From an uncultured Mollicutes bacterium (lineage in GTDB: Bacteria; Bacillota_I; Bacilli_A; RFN20; CAG-826), in the NCBI GenBank assembly GCA_900549975.1, contig URQK01000089.1, positions 1 to 6,260 on the forward strand: a stretch of 6,260 bases of DNA. Direction: 5' to 3'. The first letter of the stretch is position 1; each line of letters begins with the position of its first letter. Position numbers and translations under genes: made by a program. The notes under the pieces were generated by a model. That model did not search any database. It was not told where the DNA came from and saw only the letters and a program-made list of their open reading frames with translations. Below, piece by piece: positions 1 through 5,121 of this stretch.

Positions 1-9
1 AGAAAAGTT

Positions 10-660
10 CTACGATTTAATTCCAGTATTATAATTTTTAAAAGTATATGAATCATTTTCTTTTGCTAACTCAATAATTGTTTCCCCATTGATTTTTAAT
101 AATGGCAATGTAAAATCATTTTTTATATAGTCAGAAAAAAACTGTAACATATATGTTAGATTTTCAGTTGCATCCCAATCATCAAGACTATATATAAATT
201 CTAATGGCTGTTCTTTTGCGACGTCCCAATCGCTGAACGCTGAATTAACACTAATTTTATCTTGAATTAATGTATAATACATGCCACGTTCGATATCTTC
301 ATACCATGGTATTGTTTTGCCAAATAGTTTCATTGCATTATCTGAATCAGTGGTTTTATGAAACTTAAATCCATCCACAGGAGTATTATTATTAACTATT
401 TCATTTATCATGTCAGTTGACCAATTAAGTATTTGAAAGTCACCAGAACGATTTACAAAGTTTTTGAGCACATTATTAAATGATTCATTATTTTCAAAAT
501 ATACGTAGCCTTTTTCTTTATCAACTAAGTTTTTTGTGATATAGCCTTCTTCAACTTTGATTGTTTCTTCTGCATTAGCTTTAACAATACTATTATTACC
601 AGGAACAACAGCAATAGTTGCTAACATCATCATTAATGGTAATAACATTTTATTTTTCAT
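10..660 (-). CDS. secreted protein with cleavable signal peptide, unknown function
   Basis: A 216-residue protein that I do not recognise. The N-terminus is a standard Sec signal peptide: basic MKNK, a hydrophobic stretch at about residues 5-21, and an Ala-X-Ala site (KANAEET) that predicts cleavage near residue 30. The mature part is acidic and rich in Asn, Asp and aromatic residues, has no further membrane segment and no Cys, so it should be a soluble exported protein. The ATG at 660 follows AGGTG at a good distance, and the stop is TAG. It lies 11 bp after the InlB-repeat gene and is the last of four adjacent genes for exported proteins, so probably cotranscribed. Unlike the three genes before it, it lacks the uncleaved anchor motif, so it may be released or may associate with its anchored neighbours. 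The reading frame is secure; function is open. Confidence 0.85.
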   Translation of the reverse strand: MKNKMLLPLMMMLATIAVVPGNNSIVKANAEETIKVEEGYITKNLVDKEKGYVYFENNESFNNVLKNFVNRSGDFQILNWSTDMINEIVNNNTPVDGFKFHKTTDSDNAMKLFGKTIPWYEDIERGMYYTLIQDKISVNSAFSDWDVAKEQPLEFIYSLDDWDATENLTYMLQFFSDYIKNDFTLPLLKINGETIIELAKENDSYTFKNYNTGIKS

Positions 661-671
661 ATTATCACCTA

Positions 672-1730
672 CTAGTTATTAGGTATTGCAAAATTATAAG
701 CAACACCATTGTAATTAATAATCATTGATGTTTTGATTGCGCCGCTTTCAAATTCACAACTATAATCTTTACCATCAATAGTGAATGTAATAGTATTGCC
801 ATTTACAACATAATTAAATTTTAAATCAAAACCATCACCGAAAAATTCACCATCGCTATAGCTTCCATCGGTTTTATGAGGGAAGTATATTCCAGCCGTA
901 CTATCATCACTATATACGCCCATACCTTTTTCTGTATCTTCCGCTACTTTCCATATAGCTACAAGCGTTGTATCACTTGTAAAATATTGAATGGATCCAC
1001 CTTCGTAATATTCGGTTGTACCTTCTTTCAGCCACTTATCAAATACATAGCCTTCTTCTGCGTTGGTCCAACTAGCCCTAAGTTGGATAGAATTATCAAG
1101 TGAATTAGTATTATCATAATGTTCTTGGCTATCATCAACACCATGTTCACCAGGTTTATATGTGACTTTAAAGCCTTTATTAAAACTATTTGACCATACA
1201 GCAGTAAAAGTGACTGTTTCATTTACAATGTATAAATCGCCTGGTTGATAAGTATTCATTAAGCCATCGCGCCAGCCTTTAAAAGTTTCACCCGTCTTGG
1301 TCAAGTTACATTCTGGCAAAACAATTTTTTTAGTTGTTTTATATTCTAATTGTTCAGGCAATGTACCAGTTCCGCCATTAGCGTTAAAACTTACTACGTA
1401 AACAAAATTAGCAAATAAATTAGTATCTTTAGTAATTGGTGTTGAAAAATCAAATAATACATCACCTTCAGTCATCCAGCCTTTAAATACTTTAGTATCA
1501 CCAGTGACAGGCGCTCCTGGATCAGTTGCACATTCACCTTCTTTGATTTCTTGGCTGTTAAATACTTTTTCATCGCCACGATAAAAATTAACTTTGTATG
1601 TTCCATTAATACTTATTGATGGTTCTTTACCTGGCTTATTTAATTTTTGAATTAATGACACTGTAGCAGTTATTGCTAAAGCGCCAATTGATATACCTAA
1701 AATTGTTTTTAATAAATTATTTTTTGCCAT
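672..1730 (-). CDS. membrane-anchored protein with InlB B-type (Listeria-Bacteroides) repeats
   Basis: A 352-residue protein. Residues 1-8 are basic, residues 9-28 form an uncleaved membrane anchor (ILGISIGALAITATVSLI), and a linker NKPGKEPSIS follows. Three InlB B-repeat/Flg_new-type units come next, at about residues 44-110, 112-183 and 190-262. Each ends in the typical pattern (FKGW or FDKW, then T..TLFANF, TVTFTAVW or TTLVAIW), and the second has the FNANGGTG signature. The last ~90 residues look beta-rich and match nothing I know. This repeat family is a small beta-grasp-like fold of Gram-positive surface proteins, often spacers or adhesive modules, so a cell- or virion-surface role outside the membrane is likely. 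The ATG at 1730 is preferred: AAAGGTG lies 8 nt upstream, whereas a GTG at 1739 would sit inside that site. The gene starts 15 bp after the previous one. Confidence 0.85.
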   Translation of the reverse strand: MAKNNLLKTILGISIGALAITATVSLIQKLNKPGKEPSISINGTYKVNFYRGDEKVFNSQEIKEGECATDPGAPVTGDTKVFKGWMTEGDVLFDFSTPITKDTNLFANFVYVVSFNANGGTGTLPEQLEYKTTKKIVLPECNLTKTGETFKGWRDGLMNTYQPGDLYIVNETVTFTAVWSNSFNKGFKVTYKPGEHGVDDSQEHYDNTNSLDNSIQLRASWTNAEEGYVFDKWLKEGTTEYYEGGSIQYFTSDTTLVAIWKVAEDTEKGMGVYSDDSTAGIYFPHKTDGSYSDGEFFGDGFDLKFNYVVNGNTITFTIDGKDYSCEFESGAIKTSMIINYNGVAYNFAIPNN

Positions 1731-1745
1731 TTTAACCACACCTTT

Positions 1746-2426
1746 CTATTCAGTCCAAAGCTCTAATGACAAAAGACATGGGCGGCCTGATGTTCCTGCA
1801 ATAGTTAATGTGCTTTGTTCTGTCTCAAATGCAAATGTTGTCTCAATTACATCATCAGCAACTTTTAAATCTGCATTTGTTGGCAAAGATACAGGCTTAT
1901 TGTTTAAAGTGTAAGATGATCCATTTAATTGTTTATTGTAGTTGAATGTTCCATCTTCTTCAGCGATTGTTTTTAATCTATGGTAATTAACAGCTTTTAC
2001 TTTTGCTCTATTAAATGTAAAACCATTATTTAAACTTATACCTAAACCGCCTAAATCTTTTGATGCTCCTACACGCAAGCCTAGTTCTTTGTTTTGAAAC
2101 AATTTAATTGCATAAGGTACGTTGTTTTTAACGCCATTTTGTTCAACTTCAATTTGTAACAATGTTCCAAAAATAGAAGCTTTGTCATTGGTAGTAGTCG
2201 CACTCATAAAAGCGATTACTTTATCTTGAGTATCTAATTGATAATTATCAGAATCAGTTACAAAGTTAAATGTAGCAAGGTTCTTTCTATTTTCAACTGC
2301 TGGAACGCTTATTGATGGATCATTGCCAGGTTTATTAATGTTTTTAATAATTGAAACAGTAGCGGTTATCGCTAAGACACTAACGACTACTCCTATAATT
2401 GTTTTAAATGTATTATTTTTTTTCAT
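1746..2426 (-). CDS. membrane-anchored protein sharing an N-terminal module with its neighbour
   Basis: A 226-residue protein of unknown function. The first ~45 residues (basic start, membrane segment at about 9-28 with LAITATVSII, then NKPGNDPSIS) closely match the start of the following 352-residue protein. The rest does not resemble it. There is no signal-peptidase site, so it should stay anchored with a ~190-residue outer domain. That domain contains FNFVTDSDNYQLDTQ and ends in a hydrophobic strand-like LLSLELWTE. No catalytic motif is visible. The ATG at 2426 is preceded by AAAGGAG, 11 nt away, and the site overlaps the stop codon of the preceding gene, so translation is probably coupled. 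It could be a surface, virion or conjugation-type structural protein; the sequence does not decide. Confidence 0.82.
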   Translation of the reverse strand: MKKNNTFKTIIGVVVSVLAITATVSIIKNINKPGNDPSISVPAVENRKNLATFNFVTDSDNYQLDTQDKVIAFMSATTTNDKASIFGTLLQIEVEQNGVKNNVPYAIKLFQNKELGLRVGASKDLGGLGISLNNGFTFNRAKVKAVNYHRLKTIAEEDGTFNYNKQLNGSSYTLNNKPVSLPTNADLKVADDVIETTFAFETEQSTLTIAGTSGRPCLLSLELWTE

Positions 2427-2442
2427 TTTTCTTTTTTCTCCT

Positions 2443-2664
2443 TTATAATATTTCGTCCGGTTCTTCAGTCAACATATCGTGAGTATCTTTAATAATGAAT
2501 GATGTTTTATCTGATGTTGATGAAGAATCAGGAACACTAATTGATGTTGTTGGTATTGATGGCTTTGATGGTGAATTGCCTATTTTAGCAATAATTGATA
2601 TGCACGCAGTTATTAGTAGCGCCATCATTGATATTACTAATAACTTTTTTGCTAGATTTTGCAT
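2443..2664 (-). CDS. small membrane protein or lipoprotein, 73 aa
   Basis: The hydrophobic segment spans about residues 7-27 (LLVISMMALLITACISIIA). It is followed by a Pro/Ser/Thr-rich linker (SPSKPSIPTTSISVPDSSS) and a short acidic tail. The linker resembles the NKPG..PSIS linker of the next two proteins, which makes it a shorter member of the same set. ITAC at residues 18-21 fits a lipobox, so Cys21 could be lipidated. However, hydrophobic residues continue past it, and an uncleaved single-pass anchor is equally plausible. The ATG at 2664 is chosen because a perfect AAGGAG lies 6 nt upstream; a TTG start at 2685 would put that site inside the gene and has none of its own. It is the first gene of the left-hand group, behind a possible promoter at 2696-2725. 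Confidence 0.8.
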   Translation of the reverse strand: MQNLAKKLLVISMMALLITACISIIAKIGNSPSKPSIPTTSISVPDSSSTSDKTSFIIKDTHDMLTEEPDEIL

Positions 2665-2695
2665 TTTAGTCTCCTTATTTGCCAATAAATTTAAA

Positions 2696-2725
2696 ATTTT
2701 ATGTTGACATTTAATTTTTAGTTAA
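2696..2725 (-). promoter_or_regulatory. candidate leftward promoter for the surface-protein genes
   Basis: On the minus strand, TTAACT (2725-2720) is followed after 18 nt by TAAAAT (2701-2696), which is 32 nt before the first base of the 73-residue gene. It overlaps the rightward promoter of the small RNA, so the two would be divergent and mutually interfering. The -35 match is only moderate. Confidence 0.4.
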
Positions 2726-2732
2726 GTAGTAT
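2704..2732 (+). promoter_or_regulatory. rightward promoter of the 2739-2812 small RNA
   Basis: A perfect TTGACA (2704-2709), a 17-nt spacer and TAGTAT (2727-2732; TATAAA at 2730 is an alternative) form a good sigma-A promoter. The predicted start near 2739 is exactly the base of the stem that closes the small RNA. No protein gene lies downstream on this strand. Confidence 0.65.
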
Positions 2733-2738
2733 AAATAC

Positions 2739-2812
2739 GAAGCAAGTGATGCTCGGGTGTAACAGCCCTCGTAGCCCTCATGAGTCCGCAAGGAGAGGCA
2801 CTTGCTTTTTTT
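2739..2812 (+). ncRNA. structured small RNA, unassigned family
   Basis: An intergenic transcript of about 73 nt is predicted. AAGCAAGTG (2740-2748) pairs perfectly with CACTTGCTT (2799-2807), and the 3' arm runs into seven T (2806-2812), so the closing stem doubles as an intrinsic terminator. Inside are two arms: GGGT (2755-2758) with GCCC (2765-2768), and CCTC (2776-2779) with GAGG (2795-2798). The second arm is interrupted by a 5-nt bulge ATGAG (2780-2784) and capped by TCC-GCAA-GGA, a GNRA loop. The own promoter, three-way-junction layout and GC-rich core in an AT-rich setting support a real RNA. It runs convergent to the 135-residue gene, whose stop codon shares the T-run. The arm order recalls a type III hammerhead, but the core bases do not fit. 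Role unknown: antisense, regulatory or packaging RNA are all possible. Confidence 0.6.
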
Positions 2813-3218
2813 ATTTGTCATTTTGAGATTTTTGCTCTTTTACATACTTCTTGTATTTAATATTTGCACTTTCATAATCTATGTCAGGCAATGTATCAAA
2901 TATATAATTAATAGTTGGTTCATCTTTTTTTGATAATCTTCTGTTTGGCTCATTACCTTTTAAATCACTTCTTTTACCAACATATTTTCTTGGTACAACA
3001 TACGATTTCGCACCAGGCTTTGCTTTTGGATCAATGTTAACAATTAATTCAATTGTTTCAATTGCTTCGTTTGCAATGCGTGCTATTTTTTTACTTGTGA
3101 ATGTTACAAACATTATTATGTCATTAGCAATTTGTTTAAAATATGCTGTATGACCTTTAAGAATAGAATTAGGCTTAGTTTTCGCCATTCCTTCCGTGTT
3201 TCTTAATCTTTTTCCCAT
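2811..3218 (-). CDS. small basic protein, unknown function
   Basis: A 135-residue, strongly basic protein rich in Lys and Arg that I do not recognise. Residues ~30-64 form a mixed hydrophobic/amphipathic stretch (IANDIIMFVTFTSKKIARIA, then ETIELIVNI). The C-terminal half is hydrophilic and lysine-rich. A nucleic-acid or membrane-surface role would fit the charge, but no motif proves it. The start is uncertain. The ATG at 3218 has no ribosome binding site and follows the T-run of a terminator almost directly. The in-frame ATG at 3188 has GGAAGGA, but abutting it. The gene therefore depends either on terminator readthrough or on a promoter I could not place. Downstream, its stop overlaps the U-run of the antisense-oriented small RNA, so convergent transcription could affect it. 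Confidence 0.7.
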   Translation of the reverse strand: MGKRLRNTEGMAKTKPNSILKGHTAYFKQIANDIIMFVTFTSKKIARIANEAIETIELIVNIDPKAKPGAKSYVVPRKYVGKRSDLKGNEPNRRLSKKDEPTINYIFDTLPDIDYESANIKYKKYVKEQKSQNDK

Positions 3219-3224
3219 AATTTT

Positions 3225-3257
3225 AAAAAAGATGCGACATTACAACAACGCCGCATC
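3225..3257 (-). terminator. intrinsic terminator after the replication block
   Basis: On the minus strand GATGCGGC (3257-3250), an 11-nt loop and GTCGCATC (3238-3231) form an 8-bp stem with one G-U pair, followed directly by six T (3230-3225). It sits 11 bp after the stop of the 82-residue gene and 7 nt before the next start, dividing the leftward genes into two blocks. Confidence 0.8.
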
Positions 3258-3268
3258 ATAAGTAGCAA

Positions 3269-3517
3269 TTAATCAGCAAATTCAATTGCAATCTCTTGAC
3301 CAGCAACAGCAAGTTTCTTTGCTGCTTTTGCGGAAGTACTTGAATCATCTTTCTTATCATCTGGATTGATTTTGTTTGTGATGTCATCTTTCCACTTATT
3401 CAATTGATTTTTCAAACCATTATTACCAATTGCAGTTCCAATTGATACAACAGCAATACCAGCACCAAGCATAATAATTGCCGCTAATAGTCTTGAAAGC
3501 CAAGAATTTTTTTTCAT
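3269..3517 (-). CDS. small single-pass membrane protein, 82 aa
   Basis: A basic start (MKKNSWLSR) leads into a membrane segment at about residues 10-31 (LLAAIIMLGAGIAVVSIGTAIG). A charged, probably helical region follows (NQLNKWKDDITNKINPDDKKDD), then a Ser/Ala/Lys linker and a short C-terminus. No signal-peptidase site is convincing, so the protein should be anchored with about 50 residues outside. Size and layout resemble small coat or minor virion proteins of membrane-containing or filamentous phages, but also holin-like or accessory membrane proteins; no sequence motif decides. It is more distant from the ITATVS anchor set. AAGGAG lies 8 nt before the ATG at 3517. It is the last gene before the terminator at 3225-3257. 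Confidence 0.82.
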   Translation of the reverse strand: MKKNSWLSRLLAAIIMLGAGIAVVSIGTAIGNNGLKNQLNKWKDDITNKINPDDKKDDSSTSAKAAKKLAVAGQEIAIEFAD

Positions 3518-3532
3518 GTTCTTTTCTCCTTC

Positions 3533-3922
3533 CTAGAATCGATTAAAATCATAATCAATATCTGATTTGTCATCTTTATCATCAACCACTTGATCCTTTT
3601 TCTTTGATGTTGCTATTGATTTACCTATATCTTCAATAACTTCATCAGTTAAAAGAATATTAGCTAATAAAGTTACCGCTAATTTCTTTTCATCAGGTGT
3701 AAGTGATTTATGAGTCCTTTTTAAGCCAAAGAATGTGTAATAAAAATCTATACAAGTTTGCACGCGTTCCACAACAACTTGCGGGGCGCATTTCTTTTCT
3801 TTACATCGTCTATCCGTGCAGGAATAACATGGGCGCATAGCTCGAACTAGTCTTTTACAATCAGATGATGTGATATTATCTGGTGTTAATACTTTGACTT
3901 TGCTTTCTTCTGATGTCTCCAT
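3533..3922 (-). CDS. Cys-cluster protein, probable zinc-binding, unknown function
   Basis: A 129-residue cytoplasmic protein of unknown family. Cys32, Cys35, Cys40 and Cys45 give a CX2CX4CX4C cluster embedded in basic residues (CYSCTDRRCKEKKC), with further Cys at 22 and 57. That suggests a zinc site, or less likely an iron-sulfur site, and possible nucleic-acid contact. Residues ~48-105 look helical (VERVQTCIDFYYTFFGLKRT, then KLAVTLLANILLTDEV), and the tail is very acidic (DDKDDKSDIDYDF). The ATG at 3922 follows GAGGG at 7 nt. It is placed directly after the replisome-organizer gene, so a replication accessory role is a reasonable inference but is not shown by any motif. There is no signal peptide or membrane segment. 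Confidence 0.8.
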   Translation of the reverse strand: METSEESKVKVLTPDNITSSDCKRLVRAMRPCYSCTDRRCKEKKCAPQVVVERVQTCIDFYYTFFGLKRTHKSLTPDEKKLAVTLLANILLTDEVIEDIGKSIATSKKKDQVVDDKDDKSDIDYDFNRF

Positions 3923-3944
3923 GACTATCCCTCTTTCTTAAAAT

Positions 3945-4481
3945 TTATTTTTTAGTTGATTGCTGATTCTCTTCATCATCTTCCAACGATTCATCATAAA
4001 CTGGTGGATCATCTTTCTCTGCATACATCTTGTTACTATCTTTTTTTACTTTTCGTTGTTCTTGTACTCGCTTAGCGTTTGCGGATTGACTAATTAACAA
4101 CTCTGGAACTTCTTCTATAAAAAGTGTTCCATCGTCATATCTTTCAATGATTCCGAACTCTATCCATTCAGCTAAACAATCATCTACAAATTTTTCAGTT
4201 TCTTGTGTTACATTGCTATACAATACTCTGGCTAACAATCTAGCTGAATAAGGTGTTTTAGAACTAAATCGCAATTTACCTTTAGTTGGAATGCTTTCAA
4301 CCATCAATCTTAAGTACAGTGTAAATGCAGCGTCGCCTGATTTTAGAATTAACTTTGAATACGGCCTATTGAAATAATCAGCTGGAAGCTTTAAGAAATA
4401 ATAATTATTTTCATTAGCTTCTAATTCTTCTCTAGCTTTTCTTTTTGAAGCCGCCCATGAGTCAGCATTACTTGTTGGCAT
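3945..4481 (-). CDS. phage replisome organizer N-terminal domain protein (Phage_rep_org_N type)
   Basis: A 178-residue replication initiator. After a charged N-terminus, residues ~28-112 match the winged-helix domain of phage replisome organizers: YYFLKLPADYFNRPYSKLIL, then DAAFTLYLRLMVESI, KGKLRF, and FVDDCLAEWIEFGIIERYDDG. This is followed by the highly typical EVPELLISQSANAKRVQEQR at 124-143. Such proteins bind origin repeats, often inside or next to their own gene, and recruit helicase loader and helicase. The rest (150-178) is an acidic tail; the longer C-terminal domain of many relatives is absent, so this is a short form. It overlaps the preceding 53-residue ORF by 14 bp and has only a weak GAAG ahead of ATG 4481, so translational coupling is likely. 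This is the best evidence that the region is phage or phage-derived. Confidence 0.85.
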   Translation of the reverse strand: MPTSNADSWAASKRKAREELEANENNYYFLKLPADYFNRPYSKLILKSGDAAFTLYLRLMVESIPTKGKLRFSSKTPYSARLLARVLYSNVTQETEKFVDDCLAEWIEFGIIERYDDGTLFIEEVPELLISQSANAKRVQEQRKVKKDSNKMYAEKDDPPVYDESLEDDEENQQSTKK

Positions 4482-4629
4482 AGACGATCACTTCTTTCAA
4501 TTTCATGTAAGCTTTTAAAGAATCATACTCACATTCACGATAGCCATACTTTTTACAAAAAACTTTGTAGGCTCTGACATCCTTTTCAATTCTGGATGTC
4601 TTTTTAAACGAAAAAATATCAAATAACAT
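4468..4629 (-). CDS. 53-residue protein, first gene of the leftward operon
   Basis: A short ORF starting MLFDIFSFKKTSRIEKDVRA and ending MKLKEVIVYANK, with no known family. It is charged, has two Cys (KVFCKKYGYRECEYD) and no membrane segment beyond a short hydrophobic start. It is supported by one of the best ribosome binding sites in the window, AGGGAGG at 4646-4640, 10 nt before ATG 4629, and by a 14-bp overlap with the replisome-organizer start, typical of translational coupling. It is immediately downstream of the leader pseudoknot, so its translation would be the direct target of that structure. It may be a small replication accessory or mainly a coupling ORF; I cannot tell which. Confidence 0.7.
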   Translation of the reverse strand: MLFDIFSFKKTSRIEKDVRAYKVFCKKYGYRECEYDSLKAYMKLKEVIVYANK

Positions 4630-4666
4630 AATCTCACTACCTCCCTGGAAAAAGTAATTGATATAT

Positions 4667-4724
4667 CCTGGAACTAAAGATAGATAATCCGCCGCCCATA
4701 AGTTCCAGGCATACAGACGGCGGA
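4667..4724 (-). promoter_or_regulatory. leader H-type pseudoknot upstream of the replication operon
   Basis: Two perfect inverted repeats are interleaved. TCCGCCG/CGGCGGA (4688-4694 with 4718-4724, 7 bp) crosses CCTGGAACT/AGTTCCAGG (4667-4675 with 4701-4709, 9 bp). In the leftward transcript the order is stem 1 5', 8 nt, stem 2 5', 6 nt, stem 1 3', 12 nt, stem 2 3', a sterically reasonable H-type pseudoknot. A second copy of the stem-2 3' strand (TTCCAGG on the minus strand, 4650-4644) overlaps the GGGAGG ribosome binding site, giving an alternative pairing that would cover it. No known riboswitch class is recognised. It could also act as a DNA element for replication. Confidence 0.6.
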
Positions 4725-4730
4725 GTGATT

Positions 4731-4749
4731 TTCCAAAGAAATTTTGGAA
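4731..4749. promoter_or_regulatory. operator 1 (TTCCAAA-N5-TTTGGAA)
   Basis: A perfect 7-bp inverted repeat with 5-nt spacer lies just downstream of the predicted leftward start (~4754). It shares the TTTTCCAA half-site (4729-4736) with operator 2, which suggests one dimeric protein, most likely the neighbouring repressor. Confidence 0.55.
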
Positions 4750-4760
4750 GTATCATTAAT

Positions 4761-4788
4761 AAAATAACATTTTATTTGGAAAAGTCAA
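4761..4788 (-). promoter_or_regulatory. leftward promoter of the replication operon
   Basis: On the minus strand TTGACT (4788-4783), a 16-nt spacer and TATTTT (4766-4761) preceded by TG one base away (4769-4768) give an extended -10 promoter. The start near 4754 leaves a leader of ~125 nt. The -35 lies inside operator 2, and operator 1 covers the start region, so repressor binding should block it. Confidence 0.6.
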
Positions 4789-4800
4789 ATAGTTTTCCAA
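4776..4800. promoter_or_regulatory. operator 2 (TTGGAAAA-N9-TTTTCCAA)
   Basis: A perfect 8-bp inverted repeat whose 9-nt spacer and left arm contain the leftward -35 box. Its right arm (4793-4800) falls at the expected -35 of the rightward repressor gene. A weaker TTTTCT-N2-AGAAAA palindrome follows at 4803-4816. Position and symmetry fit a lysis/lysogeny-type switch. Confidence 0.55.
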
Positions 4801-4823
4801 GATTTTCTTTAGAAAAGTATTAT
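4795..4823 (+). promoter_or_regulatory. candidate promoter of the repressor gene
   Basis: TATTAT (4818-4823) is a fair -10. The hexamer 17 nt upstream (TTCCAA, 4795-4800) is a poor -35 and is part of operator 2, so this promoter may be weak or autoregulated. The start near 4830 would leave a leader of only about 13 nt. Confidence 0.35.
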
Positions 4824-4842
4824 AAAAGTGGAGACAGAAGCC

Positions 4843-5121
4843 ATGATTATAAAACAACTTAGAAAAAACGCTGGAATGACACTCCAGGAACTTGCTGATA
4901 AATTAGGGACAAGTAATCAAACTGTTTCTAATTGGGAAAATGAAAAGACTGAACCAGATATCAAGAGTTTAATCAAGTTATCTGCTCTTTTTGGTTGCTC
5001 AATTGACTATATAATCACAGGCAAAGTATTTGATGAAGAATTTGTTTTATTAAGGCGAACCGATTACGATCAACTAATGAGTGAGTTAACTAAAATCAAC
5101 GACATTTTGAAAGATAAATAA
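4843..5121 (+). CDS. Cro/CI-family (XRE) HTH transcriptional repressor
   Basis: A 92-residue DNA-binding protein. Residues 2-60 are a classic HTH_3 domain: IIKQLRKNAGMTLQELADKL, then SNQTVSNWENEKTEPD and LIKLSALFGCSIDYIITGK, with the recognition helix around residues 24-32. The remaining ~30 residues (EFVLLRRTDYDQLMSELTKI, then NDILKDK) look helical and probably dimerise; there is no LexA-like self-cleaving peptidase domain, so release from repression would need another signal. The ATG at 4843 is chosen because GGAG lies 9 nt upstream; a GTG at 4828 would overlap that site and has no site of its own. It is divergent from the replication operon, with palindromic operators between them, so control of the leftward promoter and of itself is the natural reading. 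Confidence 0.88.
   Translation: MIIKQLRKNAGMTLQELADKLGTSNQTVSNWENEKTEPDIKSLIKLSALFGCSIDYIITGKVFDEEFVLLRRTDYDQLMSELTKINDILKDK

Noticed and set aside
876..1222. ORFs on the other strand or frame within the InlB-repeat gene
   Set aside because: They overlap a well-supported gene, lack ribosome binding sites, and are shadows of it.
2665..2685. TTG start for the 73-residue membrane protein
   Set aside because: The AAGGAG site would then lie inside the gene; ATG 2664 is ideally spaced from it.
2495..2707. Rightward ORF opposite the 73-residue gene
   Set aside because: It is the complement of a gene with a perfect ribosome binding site and a clear membrane segment; no site of its own.
2749..2798. 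Hammerhead-like ribozyme (arm order and CTCATGAGTCCGCAAGGA resemble a type III hammerhead)
   Set aside because: The core needs CTGANGA and GAAA; here it is CTCATGA and AGG, with the essential G5 and core A missing, and no clear cleavage triplet is placed correctly.
2742..2805. tRNA-like acceptor stem GCAAGTG/CACTTGC (7 bp)
   Set aside because: No T-arm GTTCRA motif, no anticodon arm of the right size, the RNA is too short, and the stem is longer than 7 bp and ends in a U-run.
2750..2827. 25-residue ORF starting at the ATG inside the small RNA
   Set aside because: No ribosome binding site, start buried in structure, and it reads through the terminator.
4828..4842. GTG start for the repressor gene
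   Set aside because: It overlaps the GGAG site used by ATG 4843 and adds five residues outside the HTH domain.
10..5121. Recoded TGA (Mollicutes-type code)
   Set aside because: No gene here ends in TGA, which hinted at recoding, but the Trp codons checked are TGG and reading frames are intact under the standard code.
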